This document shows, piece by piece, positions 1 to 8,321 of a stretch of DNA of 64,000 nt. The notes under the pieces were generated by a model. The model was not told the DNA's origin. It worked only from the letters and a program-made list of their open reading frames with translations, and did not search any database. This stretch comes from Acidobacteriota bacterium (GTDB taxonomy: Bacteria; Acidobacteriota; Blastocatellia; RBC074), in contig JACPYM010000099.1 of assembly GCA_016196035.1 (NCBI GenBank), positions 126,869 to 190,868 on the forward strand. Direction: 5' to 3'. How positions within the stretch are numbered: position 1 is the stretch's first letter; every line of letters starts with the position of its first letter. The translations under genes and the position numbers were made by a program.

Positions 1-79
1 TTTGCGGTTGCCAAAAGGCGTATCCACACAGGTCAGGCGCATCCAGCAGCGCCGGCTTAAACGACTCAAAATAAGCCAC
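1..79 (-). CDS. possible start of an unidentified gene downstream of mtnC (partial)
   Basis: After the mtnC stop codon an open frame begins with GTG at 79 on the minus strand and runs off the left window edge, about 26 codons. The only purine-rich stretch (GAAGG) lies too close to this GTG to be a good ribosome binding site, and no family can be recognised from so few residues. It would be the fourth gene of the methionine-salvage operon if real. The call is weak. Confidence 0.2.
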   Translation of the reverse strand, partial: MAYFESFKPALLDAPDLCGYAFWQPQ

Positions 80-82
80 CCT

Positions 83-829
83 TCAACGCGGAAAAACCTC
101 ATCAAAGCTCTGCACCTGCTGGCTAAAACCCGGCGGCACGGCAGGCGCATTCCCCGGGCGCACAGCCAGCAAAGTTTGCAACCCGGCGGCGTGGGCAGCT
201 TCCAACTCCGCTGTCACGTCAGAAATGAAAGCGACATGCGCCGGACTGACCGCCAAAGCCGCCGCGATGGTTTGATAACTATGTGCCGCGCGTTTCGGGC
301 CGCTGGTGGTGTCAAAATAGCCGCTCAAGCAACTGGTCAAATCGCCTGCCGTGGTATGCGCAAAGAGCAACTTTTGCGCCAGCACGCTGCCAGACGAATA
401 GAGGCAAACGCGCCGCTCTTGTTCATACCAACGAGCCAGCGCGCGCGGCACGTCTTCAAACATCACGCTACGCAACTCGCCCTGCCGATAACCTGTCGCC
501 CAGATTTTCCCTTGCAGTGATTTGAGCGCGGTGGATTTGCGATCCTGCTCCATCAGCCACAGCAGATACGCCGCCGCAGATTCCAACACTGCGCTCTCAG
601 CCCAAACTGGCGGCGCAAGCTGATGTGCGACATCGGCTGCATGTTCCGCGCGCAAGCCGAGCAAATCTTCCTGCACTTCATGCTCTGACCAATGCAGCGC
701 CAGATATTCTTTCAGATGAAGGCGCGCGTAAGGGAACAGCACCTGATACACGAAATCTATCGGCGTCGTCGTGCCTTCGATGTCGAGCAGGATGACTGGC
801 ACTGGTTCATTCAAGCGAATCGTCGTCAT
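83..829 (-). CDS. mtnC: acireductone synthase (enolase-phosphatase E1)
   Basis: Bifunctional methionine-salvage enzyme that enolises and then dephosphorylates 2,3-diketo-5-methylthiopentyl-1-phosphate to acireductone in the cytosol. The 248-residue protein is a HAD-superfamily hydrolase: the nucleophile motif DIEGTTTP sits near residue 16, the motif-II serine in [10 protein letters not shown], and the Mg-binding acidic motif in [12 protein letters not shown]. Length fits the family. The start at 829 was chosen over the longer frame (871) because its ATG overlaps the mtnD stop in an ATGA (826-829), the usual sign of translational coupling. It is the last clear gene of mtnB-mtnD-mtnC. Confidence 0.95.
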   Translation of the reverse strand: MTTIRLNEPVPVILLDIEGTTTPIDFVYQVLFPYARLHLKEYLALHWSEHEVQEDLLGLRAEHAADVAHQLAPPVWAESAVLESAAAYLLWLMEQDRKSTALKSLQGKIWATGYRQGELRSVMFEDVPRALARWYEQERRVCLYSSGSVLAQKLLFAHTTAGDLTSCLSGYFDTTSGPKRAAHSYQTIAAALAVSPAHVAFISDVTAELEAAHAAGLQTLLAVRPGNAPAVPPGFSQQVQSFDEVFPR

Positions 830-1392
830 AGAGCCGGGATGCTGGCGGGAAGATACGCCGCACCAAAACAAAGCGGTTGATACGCATCATCCGCGCCGCT
901 CTCGGTGTAATTGGGCGACCAACCCGCCGGGTCTTTGAACAAACGAATTGCGCGGATGCGCTGTTCGGCGCACAAGTTAAACCAATGCAGCGTTCCTTGC
1001 GGCACACGAATCAAATCGCCCGCTTCGACTTCAATCGCCACCACAGGCGCATCTTTTGGATGGATGTGAAACAAGCCCCGGCCTTCGATGATGAAACGCA
1101 CTTCGTCATCGTCGTGCCAATGCTCGCGCTTGAACTTTGCCAGCATCGCCTCCAGCCCCGGCGTCAGCGGCGAGACATCAATCACATCCGCCGTGACGTA
1201 ACCGCCGTTGGCTTTCAGGCGTTCGATCTCCGGCGCGTAGGCGGCCAGAATCTCGGCGGCGGGCGCAGCGGGCGCGACCGCGTGCGCTGGTTCCCAGCGT
1301 TCGTAATCAATGTTGATGGAGGCCAGAAACTGCGTCAGTTCCCGTGCGTCTTGGATCGTGCGCTCTGCTTGCGGAATTGAAACTACAGCCAT
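826..1392 (-). CDS. mtnD: acireductone dioxygenase
   Basis: Cupin metalloenzyme of methionine salvage that oxidises acireductone, giving the 2-keto-4-methylthiobutyrate precursor of methionine and formate with Fe(II), or an off-pathway product with Ni(II). The metal ligands are visible as [10 protein letters not shown] (His, His, Glu) and the later LHWF histidine, with the cupin segment [11 protein letters not shown] between them. The start at 1392 is preferred to 1419 because a GGGGGA ribosome site lies 6-7 nt upstream of it. The longer frame would overlap mtnB by several codons. 188 residues, the usual size. It overlaps mtnC by 4 nt. Confidence 0.95.
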   Translation of the reverse strand: MAVVSIPQAERTIQDARELTQFLASINIDYERWEPAHAVAPAAPAAEILAAYAPEIERLKANGGYVTADVIDVSPLTPGLEAMLAKFKREHWHDDDEVRFIIEGRGLFHIHPKDAPVVAIEVEAGDLIRVPQGTLHWFNLCAEQRIRAIRLFKDPAGWSPNYTESGADDAYQPLCFGAAYLPASIPAL

Positions 1393-1409
1393 ACGAGTCC
1401 CCCTTGGTT

Positions 1410-2075
1410 TCACTGCCATGCCCCAGGCACCCTGTGTGTTCGTTGCAACCGCCCCGTCACCTCCAGCAGGAATTCAAAAATTTCGACGTGGCGGCGCGCT
1501 TCGCTCAGGGTTCGCCCCCAGGTGTACAACCCATGCCCGCGCAGCAAAAATCCATGCGCGGCGGGTTGTTCATGCAACACCGTGGCGAGCGTTTGCGCCA
1601 GCGAGGTCATGTCCTGCGAATTCTCAAGAATCGGCAACCACTCAGCGTGCTGATGCGATTGAACGCCCGCCAGCCCTTTCAACATTTCCCAACCGGTGAT
1701 GCTCAGTCCGCCCTGCGCGGCAAATTCATCTGACAACAACGTCGCCCAAACGGAATGCGTATGCAACACCGCGCGTGCGCCGCGTTGCCGCACCAGCGTC
1801 AGATGCAACGGCGTTTCATCTGAAGGCTTGCCCGCGCCACTGACCAGCGCGCCATCTTCATTCAACAGGATGAATTCTTGCTCCGTCAACTGGCCCTTGT
1901 CTTTGCCGCTGGCGGTAATCAACAACCGCAACGGATCGCCGTTGACCACCGCGCTGAAATTGCCGCTGGTACCCAACACCCAGCCACGCTGATAAAAGCC
2001 GCGCCCGCATTCCGCCAATGCGCAGGCGACGGCGGCAACGGCTTCAGTCTTTAACGAAAAGGCAGCTTCACTCAT
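1410..2075 (-). CDS. mtnB: methylthioribulose-1-phosphate dehydratase
   Basis: Zinc class-II-aldolase-fold enzyme that dehydrates 5-methylthioribulose-1-phosphate in methionine salvage. The zinc ligands are seen in [14 protein letters not shown] and later in [10 protein letters not shown]. The segment [20 protein letters not shown] is typical of MtnB rather than of fuculose aldolases. 221 residues. It heads the operon, its stop lying 18 nt before the mtnD start. mtnA and mtnK, needed upstream in the pathway, are not in this window. Confidence 0.94.
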   Translation of the reverse strand: MSEAAFSLKTEAVAAVACALAECGRGFYQRGWVLGTSGNFSAVVNGDPLRLLITASGKDKGQLTEQEFILLNEDGALVSGAGKPSDETPLHLTLVRQRGARAVLHTHSVWATLLSDEFAAQGGLSITGWEMLKGLAGVQSHQHAEWLPILENSQDMTSLAQTLATVLHEQPAAHGFLLRGHGLYTWGRTLSEARRHVEIFEFLLEVTGRLQRTHRVPGAWQ

Positions 2076-2087
2076 CGCGTGTCTGCC

Positions 2088-2792
2088 CTAGACTTCCAAT
2101 TTCACCGTCGGTTTGATGTTCGGGAAAGTCTTTTCCACACTCGCCTGCTTGGGCAAGCTATACGCATTCACCGGCTGTGAGCGGTTGACCCACAACGTGT
2201 AATACAGGTGATCGGCGCGCGGGTTGTCGGTGTTGGGGTGCAGCAGAATGGTTAATCCCAGGCTGTTGAGTTGCAGCCACGGCACAATGATCGGCAACAG
2301 GTCGTTGGTGAACCCGAAGTAAAACGACGGCGTCACGTGCGGGCCGCGCGGTTCCAGATTCCAATTGCCCAACTCCACCGGAAAGCGTTCCGCCGACCAT
2401 TTGCGCACCAGCGCGGCTTTCTCGTAGGTGTCTTCGTCAAAATAGAAATGCGCGTGATAGCTCTTGATGTCCGTGTAGGGGCGCGGCGCTTTGGGCAAGC
2501 CATTCTCTTCGCCCGGACGAATGCTTTTGGGCCGTGCGGTCGGCTCCTTGATCGTCTCGTAACCCCACGGACTCTTGCCCATGTCGGGCGGGGGCACAAT
2601 CGGTTTGAAGCTGAGACTGGCAGGTGTGATGAGTTCCTGCGCTTCGGCTTCGGGGCTTCCGGCGGTCAGCCCTGCCGCTGTTAGTCCAGCGCCCCCCACA
2701 CTAAGGATGAAGCTGCGGCGCGTCGGTGACAACAAGTCAGCCCACGCCTGATCTTCTGCCGTGTTGTGAACAATTCTTTCTTCGTCAGACAT
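2088..2792 (-). CDS. Tat-exported DOPA 4,5-dioxygenase family protein
   Basis: The 234-residue product carries a twin-arginine signal (SPTRRSFILSVGGAGLTAAG, about residues 22-41) and a C-terminal domain resembling the DOPA 4,5-dioxygenase family: YHAHFYFDEDTYEKAA, then GPHVTPSFYFGF, LTILLHPNT and DHLYYTLWV, with the conserved histidines in each block. Cytosolic members act on catechols; an exported form is unusual and its substrate is unknown. The start at 2792 has GAGGGAG about 7 nt upstream. The longer frame (2873) would translate a tandem repeat and has no such site. Only 12 nt separate it from mtnB, so co-transcription with the mtn genes is possible. Confidence 0.75.
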   Translation of the reverse strand: MSDEERIVHNTAEDQAWADLLSPTRRSFILSVGGAGLTAAGLTAGSPEAEAQELITPASLSFKPIVPPPDMGKSPWGYETIKEPTARPKSIRPGEENGLPKAPRPYTDIKSYHAHFYFDEDTYEKAALVRKWSAERFPVELGNWNLEPRGPHVTPSFYFGFTNDLLPIIVPWLQLNSLGLTILLHPNTDNPRADHLYYTLWVNRSQPVNAYSLPKQASVEKTFPNIKPTVKLEV

Positions 2793-2805
2793 AGGTTGCT
2801 CCCTC

Positions 2806-2841
2806 GTTTGAGCTGTTTGAGCTGTTTGAGCCGTTTGAGCC
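2806..2841. repeat. 4 x 9-bp tandem repeat in the 5' leader
   Basis: Four consecutive copies of GTTTGAGCT or GTTTGAGCC lie just upstream of the ribosome site of the DOPA-dioxygenase-like gene. If the longer reading frame were used they would encode an Ala-Gln-Thr repeat. Copy number could vary by slippage and alter leader length. Confidence 0.85.
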
Positions 2842-2899
2842 TGATGATTTCCCGCTAGTCGTATATCACACATAGCGGAAAAAGTAGTTGACGCTTCGT

Positions 2900-3841
2900 T
2901 TATTTCGATTTGCCGTTGTCGGTGCGCCGTTTTTTTGAGACCACCTTCAACTTACAAGTTGTCAAACATTGCCAGAGCGCGGCGGCGCTTCCGCTCAACA
3001 CGCGGTCTTTCCGTTTGACCAGAAAAAACCGCCGGGCCTGCCGTAGCCGTGGGTCACGCACAGGCTGAAGCAAGCCGGCGGCCTCTTCCAGTCTGGTCGC
3101 CCATGACGAAATCACCGCCACACCGAGCCCCGCCGCCACGGCCTGCTTGATCGCCTCGGTGCTGGGGATTTCCATCACCCGCTCGAATTCGTTCAGCCGT
3201 TCGCCCAGCAAGCGTTGCGTCCCCGCGCGCGTGCTCGAGCCCAATTCCCGCAGCAAGAGCGTGCGCCCGCGCAGATGTTCCAGCTTCACCCGGTTGACGC
3301 GGCAAAGCGCATCGCCTGTGGCGGCGACCAGTTGCAAATGGTCAGTCGCCAGCTCCACGCTTTCCAGACCCGCCGCCAGATTCAGCTCGCCAATCACCCC
3401 CAGCGGCGCTTGATAATTCAACAGCCAGTCCAGCACTTCGGCGCTATCCCCCAGGCGCAGCACTAGCCGCGCGTCCGGATACTGTGCTTGAAACCGCTGC
3501 ATGAGTTCAGGCATCAGATACGCGCCCGGCGTACTGGAAGCCGCCACCGTCACCTCGCCACGCACCTGGCCGCGCTGCGCATCCACCGCCGCCGGAATCT
3601 CTTCATACAAGGCAAACAACCGGTTGATTTGTTCCAGCACAACCGCGCCCGCCGAGGTTAGTTGCATGCCCCGCGGCGTGCGTTCAAACAAAGGCTCGCC
3701 GATGGCTGTTTCCAAAGCTTTCAGATGCGCGGAAACAGCAGGCTGACTGATGAACAGTTCCTGCGCCGCGCGCGTGACGCTGCCAGAGCGGGCGACCAGG
3801 CGGAAGACGTGCAACGGGTAAAGATTGAAGTTGTCTAGCAT
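2900..3841 (-). CDS. LysR-family transcriptional regulator
   Basis: 313-residue LysR-type regulator. The N-terminal winged helix-turn-helix is clear (LHVFRLVARSGSVTRAAQEL, then SQPAVSAHLKALE and LFERTPRGMQLT), followed by a substrate-binding domain (about residues 90-295) containing GLGVAVISSWA. The start MLDNFNLYPLHVF at 3841 was chosen because it begins right at the HTH, whereas the longer frame adds an unrelated 38-residue extension. It faces the sterol-desaturase-like gene at 3925 divergently, so that gene is its likeliest target. The effector is unknown. Confidence 0.9.
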   Translation of the reverse strand: MLDNFNLYPLHVFRLVARSGSVTRAAQELFISQPAVSAHLKALETAIGEPLFERTPRGMQLTSAGAVVLEQINRLFALYEEIPAAVDAQRGQVRGEVTVAASSTPGAYLMPELMQRFQAQYPDARLVLRLGDSAEVLDWLLNYQAPLGVIGELNLAAGLESVELATDHLQLVAATGDALCRVNRVKLEHLRGRTLLLRELGSSTRAGTQRLLGERLNEFERVMEIPSTEAIKQAVAAGLGVAVISSWATRLEEAAGLLQPVRDPRLRQARRFFLVKRKDRVLSGSAAALWQCLTTCKLKVVSKKRRTDNGKSK

Positions 3842-3924
3842 CAGCGAAAGCTTATACCAGTCGTCAGGAAAATAGTATTTGCCTGATGTCCCGCCAATCC
3901 TTATTTTGACCCGAAAGGTTGGCA

Positions 3925-4770
3925 ATGAAATTTTCCCCGGAACAATTCCCGGCATTCATCGCAGTGCTCAGCCTGATCTTCCTCTTCGGGCTGGAAAGCT
4001 ACTTCCCTGCCGCTCGCGGGCGTCGTCAGCGTTGGCGTCACGCTTGTCTGAATCTCACGTTAGGAGGACTTAGTTCAATCACCATCGGATTGCTGACCGC
4101 CCCTTTTATCGCCCAGGTAATGGGGTGGGCGGAGCAGAGCGGTTTCGGCCTGTTGCGCATGATGCTGCGCGTGATTCCTTTACCGCCCGTGGCAGCGACC
4201 GTGGCAGCGCTGCTGCTCTTTGATGCCTGGATGTATCTCTGGCATCGCGCGAACCACGAACTCGGCTTCCTTTGGCGCTTTCATCGCGTTCATCACAGCG
4301 ATCCTGAGATGGACGCGACCACCGCGTTTCGGTTTCACGCCGGAGAACTCCTGCTTTCTTCCTTGTTGCGTTTGGCCGTCCTTCCGTTGCTGGGCATCAG
4401 CCTTGGTCAACTCCTGGTTTACGAAATGCTGCTGCTGCCCGTGATCCTGTTTCATCACAGTAATCTGCGGTTCCCGGCATGGCTGGATCGTTGGATTCGC
4501 TTGGTAATCGTCACGCCCGCCATCCATCGTGTACACCACTCACGGCTAAAGCTCGAAACCGACAGCAATTATTCCAGCATTTTCTCGTGCTGGGATCGAA
4601 TTGCCGGAACGTTCCGGCTGCGGCTTGATATGACACCCGTCAACTTCGGCTTGGATAAATATGGCGACGCAGCGTGGCAGCGCTTCTCAAAACTGCTGGT
4701 GATGCCATTCACGCCTCTCCAAGAAAATTCAACCGTTCTAAAAAGCTTCGCTCGATTCATTTCCCGGTGA
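3925..4770 (+). CDS. sterol desaturase / fatty acid hydroxylase family protein
   Basis: 281-residue integral membrane di-iron enzyme of the fatty-acid-hydroxylase superfamily. Several hydrophobic segments precede and surround the histidine boxes HRANH, HRVHHSD, FHHSN and HRVHHSRL, which supply the di-iron ligands. The substrate (a lipid, sterol-like or carotenoid molecule) cannot be told from sequence. The ATG at 3925 is preferred to a TTG two codons earlier because GAAAGG is spaced 6 nt from it. It is transcribed divergently from the LysR gene and ends 3 nt before a TonB-receptor remnant. Confidence 0.85.
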   Translation: MKFSPEQFPAFIAVLSLIFLFGLESYFPAARGRRQRWRHACLNLTLGGLSSITIGLLTAPFIAQVMGWAEQSGFGLLRMMLRVIPLPPVAATVAALLLFDAWMYLWHRANHELGFLWRFHRVHHSDPEMDATTAFRFHAGELLLSSLLRLAVLPLLGISLGQLLVYEMLLLPVILFHHSNLRFPAWLDRWIRLVIVTPAIHRVHHSRLKLETDSNYSSIFSCWDRIAGTFRLRLDMTPVNFGLDKYGDAAWQRFSKLLVMPFTPLQENSTVLKSFARFISR

Positions 4771-4773
4771 GTA

Positions 4774-5032
4774 TCAGTTCGAGAAGGTCACATTGCCGTT
4801 CGGATTGGCATTAACGAAAAAGCCGCGCGCATCCGGCGCACCGTTACGCAGGTATTCAAACAGCGTCCCGCGCAATTCCGTGCCGCCGGAGCGCGTCGAA
4901 AAGTTCAACGCGCTGCCGCCCGTGCGCCCGAATTCCGCCGGGAAGGAATTCGTCACAATCTAAAATTCCTGCACCGCATCCGGCGAAGGTCGCAGCGAAA
5001 TGCGATGGTCGCCTTTGTCCGCTGGCAGCACT
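4774..5032 (-). pseudogene. remnant of an Oar-like TonB-dependent receptor
   Basis: Translation on the minus strand gives about 85 residues of the conserved plug region of acidobacterial Oar-type receptors: LRPSPDAVQEF, an in-frame TAG, then IVTNSFPAEFGRTGGSALNF and further to DARGFFVNANPNGN before a stop. The pattern PDAVQEF..VTNSF..EFGRTGG is characteristic. The rest of the gene, normally over 900 residues, is absent: the fragment starts at the cysH stop and ends 3 nt from the desaturase stop. It is a deletion remnant. A full-length paralogue is at 61501-64000. Confidence 0.75.
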
Positions 5033-5746
5033 TCACAGATGAATGCCGCACTCCACCTTGCCCTGCCCTGTCCAACGCCCGCTGCGTTCGTGCGCGCCAA
5101 GCGCAACAGGGCGCGTACACGGTTCGCAACCGATGCTGGTGTAACCCGCGTCCAGCAAGCGGTTGTAAGGCAATTCGTGCCGCAATACGTAATCCCACAC
5201 CTGCCCGCGCGTCCAATCGGCCAGCGGATTGAGCTTCAACAAATTGTGCTTGGCATTCCATTGCACCTTGCCGATTTGCGCCCGCGTCGCAGCCTGATCG
5301 CGCCGCAGCGCTGAAAGCCAGCCCGCATAACCGGCCAGCGCGCCCTTGAGCGGTTCGACCTTGCGCAAACGGCAGCAAACGTCTGGCTGCCGCGCGTGCA
5401 AGGCCACGCCGTATTGCGCGTCTTGTTCCGCCACCGTCAACGCGGCCTGCTGTTCAATCAGGTTCAAGCCATAGCGTTCGCGCACACGCTCTTTCACCTC
5501 GTGGGTCGCGGCGAAATGAAAGCCCGTGTCCAAAAAGATCACCGGCGTTTGCGGCGCAATGCGCGCGAGTTTGTCTATCAACACGATGCCTTCCGGCCCA
5601 AAGCTCGACGTCATCACCAGCTTCGGCGCAAAACGCCCGACCGCCCATTCCAGCAGCGCTTCAATGGATTTGCCCTCGAACTGTTGTGACCAATGCGCGG
5701 CTTCGGCTTCAGCCGCGCTGGCTTTCGTCATTGCAATTGCACTCAT
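5033..5746 (-). CDS. cysH: adenylylsulfate (APS) reductase, thioredoxin-dependent
   Basis: 237-residue assimilatory reductase converting APS to sulfite plus AMP with thioredoxin. The PP-loop region reads MTSSFGPEGIVLIDKL. The cysteine pairs CC (DVCCRLRKVEPL) and CEPC (IGCEPCTRPV) are the [4Fe-4S] ligands that mark APS rather than PAPS reductases, and the catalytic Cys is in the terminal VECGIHL. The start has GGAG 8 nt upstream. It is the last gene of the sulfate-assimilation block, 137 nt after cysC. A TonB-receptor remnant abuts its stop codon. Confidence 0.93.
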   Translation of the reverse strand: MSAIAMTKASAAEAEAAHWSQQFEGKSIEALLEWAVGRFAPKLVMTSSFGPEGIVLIDKLARIAPQTPVIFLDTGFHFAATHEVKERVRERYGLNLIEQQAALTVAEQDAQYGVALHARQPDVCCRLRKVEPLKGALAGYAGWLSALRRDQAATRAQIGKVQWNAKHNLLKLNPLADWTRGQVWDYVLRHELPYNRLLDAGYTSIGCEPCTRPVALGAHERSGRWTGQGKVECGIHL

Positions 5747-5831
5747 CTTGCGGCTCCGTTGTTTATCGTTTCAGATTTAACTGCCCAACGTGGCAAAGAA
5801 TGGATTTGGCAACTGTGCTTCCGGCCATTCC

Positions 5832-5858
5832 GCTGCGTGTGGCATTGCCACACGCAGC
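5832..5858 (-). repeat. perfect hairpin between cysC and cysH
   Basis: A 13-bp perfect inverted repeat, GCTGCGTGTGGCA and its complement separated by one base, lies in the 137-nt gap between cysC and cysH. No U-tract follows on either strand, so it is not a simple intrinsic terminator. It could stabilise the upstream mRNA or mark a processing point. Confidence 0.8.
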
Positions 5859-5883
5859 CAGCCTTTGAACCATTGCACCAGTT

Positions 5884-6450
5884 TCATGCCGCCACTGCTT
5901 TCCCCTGCGCCCCCGCGATCAAGCCCAATTCCGCGAGTCTCGCCAGAATCTTGGCGGCGCTTTCGGCGACGGTTTCAGTATCGCTGCTGACCAGCACTTC
6001 CGGTTGCAACGGCGCTTCGTAAGGGTCGGAAACGCCGGTGAATTCTTTGATCTCGCCTGCCAGCGCTTTCTTGTAAAGCCCTTTCACGTCGCGCGCGACC
6101 AGCGTATCGAGCGAAGCCTGCACATAGACCTCGACAAACCGCGCGCCTTCGGCTTCGACACTGGCGCGCACTTCGTCACGAATCGCGCGATAGGGCGAAA
6201 TCGCCGCCGCGATCACACCGACGCCATTGCGCGCCAGCAACCGCGCCACATAACCGATGCGGCGAATGTTGGTGTCGCGGTCTTCTTTCGAGAAGCCCAG
6301 CCCTTTGCTCAGATTGGTGCGGACTTCATCGCCATCGAGCACCTCGACGTTGACGCCGTGCGCTTTCAAATGCGGCACGAGTTCGTTGGTGAGCGTCGTT
6401 TTGCCTACGCCTGACAGTCCCGTAAACCAGAGGGTAAATCCTTGCGACAT
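5884..6450 (-). CDS. cysC: adenylylsulfate kinase (APS kinase)
   Basis: 188-residue P-loop kinase that phosphorylates APS to PAPS. The Walker A motif GLSGVGKTT is near residue 11, followed by [33 protein letters not shown] and the lid segment DVKGLYKKA, all diagnostic. The start at 6450 is preferred to 6543 because the protein begins there in register with the family and an AAAGGA site lies about 10 nt upstream. APS reductase (cysH) consumes APS directly, so the kinase may supply PAPS for sulfation or act at a branch point. Confidence 0.95.
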   Translation of the reverse strand: MSQGFTLWFTGLSGVGKTTLTNELVPHLKAHGVNVEVLDGDEVRTNLSKGLGFSKEDRDTNIRRIGYVARLLARNGVGVIAAAISPYRAIRDEVRASVEAEGARFVEVYVQASLDTLVARDVKGLYKKALAGEIKEFTGVSDPYEAPLQPEVLVSSDTETVAESAAKILARLAELGLIAGAQGKAVAA

Positions 6451-6775
6451 TCGAGAGTGATCCTTTCTGTTAGAAAAAATGTTTGCGTTGCGCCGCGTGC
6501 CAAGTTGAAAAAAGCCGGTGAGTGATGAGTGTCCACCACTCACCGCTAAGGAGTTCCATCAACTAAACACCAGCGACGAAGTAAGTTCACCGGCAAAAAT
6601 AAGCAGGTCTAGACAGGATTAACAAGATTGCTCACAGGATTAACAGGAAAGCGTTGAATATCGCGTTGGCACGGGGCGGTTTGAATCCTGTAAATCCGCC
6701 GGTAAATCCTGCTCATCCTGTCAAAATGCCTGGTTGTTTTTGCCTGCCTACTTAACTCGAACAAACCAAAATTGA
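6451..6775. other. gene-free stretch between tRNA-Cys and cysC
   Basis: This 325-bp interval has no supported ORF. It contains a degenerate inverted repeat at about 6612-6720 built from copies of a GACAGGATTAACA-like motif and its complement, a repeat type often scattered in bacterial intergenic DNA. No convincing promoter for cysC was seen, which is compatible with read-through from sat. Confidence 0.6.
6612..6720. repeat. degenerate inverted repeat with AGGATTAACAGG motifs
   Basis: Left arm contains GACAGGATTAACAAGATT and ACAGGATTAACAGG. The right arm contains their approximate complements (AATCCTGTAAATCC, AATCCTGCTCATCCTGTC). It looks like a worn palindromic element. Confidence 0.6.
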
Positions 6776-6847
6776 AGGCGGCGACCGGAATCGAACCGGT
6801 GTACAGGGCTTTGCAGGCCCTTGCCTCAACCACTCGGCCACACCGCC
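6776..6847 (-). tRNA. tRNA-Cys (anticodon GCA)
   Basis: A 72-nt cloverleaf on the minus strand. The acceptor stem GGCGGTG pairs with CGCCGCC with one G-U pair, the discriminator base is U (a Cys identity element), the D arm reads GCCGAGTGGTTGAGGC, the anticodon loop is CTGCAAA between GGGC-type stem strands, and the T arm is CCGGTTCGATTCCGG. CCA is not encoded. It starts 19 nt after the sat stop codon on the same strand, so it is probably made from the sat transcript. Confidence 0.96.
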
Positions 6848-6866
6848 CAAACTATTTTTGAGTTAC

Positions 6867-8042
6867 TCAGGCGCTGGCTTTTAAGGCCTGCGCTTTCAGC
6901 CCTTCGATCAGCACCTGCGCCACTTCGGCGCGTGTGAATTCAACCGGGGGAATTTCGCCTGCGGCCAGTAACTCACGCACCTTGGTACCACTCAACGAAA
7001 CGTGTTCCGCCGCATCGTGCGGGCAGGTTTTCAACGAAGCCATCCCATCGCAGCGGCGGCAGAAAAACGTGTTGTCAAAGAACAACGTCGTGATGCCAAT
7101 CTCGCCCGGCGCAAAATCGCCAAAGGCCTGTTGCGCTTCATAGGTGCCGTAGTAATTGCCCACGCCCGCGTGATCGCGCCCAACGATGAAATGCGAGCAG
7201 CCATAGTTCTGCCGAATCAGCGCGTGGAAGATCGCTTCGCGCGGCCCGGCATAGCGCATCGCGGCCGGTAACACCGCCAGTTGCACGCGGTCTTGCGGGT
7301 AGTAACCGGCGAGTAACACCTCGTATGCCTTGACGCGCACCTCAGCCGGAATATCGTCTGATTTCGTTTCGCCCACGATGGGATGCAGTAACAAGCCATC
7401 CACAATTTCCAGCGCGCTTTTTTGAATATATTCGTGCGCCCGGTGCACCGGGTTACGGGTTTGAAAGGCGACGATGCGCTGCCAGTTGCGCGCCGTGAAT
7501 AAGTCGCGCGTTTGGCGCGGGCTTAACCGGTATTGCGCAAACGTCGCGGGGTTCACTTCTTCCAGCAAGCTGATCTTACCGCCCAACAGGAATTCGCCTT
7601 GTTCATAAACAGCGGCCACGCCGGGATGTTTGGCGTCGGTGGTTTTGTAAACCGCCGCAGCTTCCAACTCTTTGTTGTAGCCGTAAATCTCTTCCAAATG
7701 CAGAATCGCCAGCAAACGCCCGTCACGCGCATACAGGGCAATGTCTGTACCCGTGCGTAACGACTTGCGCGTGGCTCCATCCACCGCCAACGTCACAGGG
7801 ATTGACCACACCAAGCCACTCGCCAGCCGCCGTTCATCGCGTACACGCAGATAATCGGCTTCGTTCAAAAACCCTTCGAGCGGCGAAAAAGCGCCATTCG
7901 CCAGCAGCTCCAAATCGGCCTCATTGCGCGCATTGAGCGTGACACGCGGCAAGCCCTTTGCCCGGCGCAGCCACTCTTCGCGTGCTTGTCCAGTTACTTT
8001 ACGATCAACTAATGTGCCGCCGTGTGGTTGAATTAAGCTCAT
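6867..8042 (-). CDS. sat: sulfate adenylyltransferase (ATP sulfurylase)
   Basis: 391-residue ATP sulfurylase that activates sulfate to APS, the first step of assimilation. The nucleotide-binding motif [12 protein letters not shown], the HxxH-like segment [12 protein letters not shown] and the C-terminal zinc-type cysteines ([16 protein letters not shown]) are present, placing it with the homo-oligomeric Sat type rather than CysDN. The start at 8042 has AAGGA 7-8 nt upstream. It is preceded by a 280-nt leader RNA containing a poly-Cys ORF and followed by tRNA-Cys, cysC and cysH. Confidence 0.95.
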   Translation of the reverse strand: MSLIQPHGGTLVDRKVTGQAREEWLRRAKGLPRVTLNARNEADLELLANGAFSPLEGFLNEADYLRVRDERRLASGLVWSIPVTLAVDGATRKSLRTGTDIALYARDGRLLAILHLEEIYGYNKELEAAAVYKTTDAKHPGVAAVYEQGEFLLGGKISLLEEVNPATFAQYRLSPRQTRDLFTARNWQRIVAFQTRNPVHRAHEYIQKSALEIVDGLLLHPIVGETKSDDIPAEVRVKAYEVLLAGYYPQDRVQLAVLPAAMRYAGPREAIFHALIRQNYGCSHFIVGRDHAGVGNYYGTYEAQQAFGDFAPGEIGITTLFFDNTFFCRRCDGMASLKTCPHDAAEHVSLSGTKVRELLAAGEIPPVEFTRAEVAQVLIEGLKAQALKASA

Positions 8043-8061
8043 TTTGTTATTCCTTATATGC

Positions 8062-8077
8062 GCCGGCAACAGCCAGC
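8062..8077 (-). promoter_or_regulatory. hairpin just upstream of the sat ribosome binding site
   Basis: In the sat leader RNA, GCUGGC (8077-8072) can pair with GCCGGC (8067-8062) across a UGUU loop, six nucleotides before the AAGGA site at 8055-8051. A second GCUGGC occurs right after the leader-peptide stop (8320-8315) and could compete for the same partner. A regulatory role is inference. Confidence 0.3.
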
Positions 8078-8321
8078 AAGTTACTTATAATGGCGCTGCT
8101 CGTGTTACCACCAGGCACACTTCGAGTACCTTGACGCATAACAAAGCGCGCCGAAAATTCAGTTACGTCGCCTAGCGGACGAAAAGAAATGCTCAAGCCG
8201 GGCAGCCGCAAAAAGCAGCGCTGGCAGCAAAGTAACCGCAACCAGCCAAGCCAATGCAGACAGACCAAGGCTCAATAAAGCACTCGTCTTCGTCGCGCTG
8301 ATTCAAGCCCGCAGGCCAGCA

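Noticed and set aside
2-520. 172-codon plus-strand ORF at the left edge
   Set aside because: It is antisense to mtnC, whose frame has clear HAD-family motifs.
8047-8268. 73-codon minus-strand ORF in the sat leader
   Set aside because: Overlaps the presumed regulatory leader, has no ribosome site and shows no protein-like composition.
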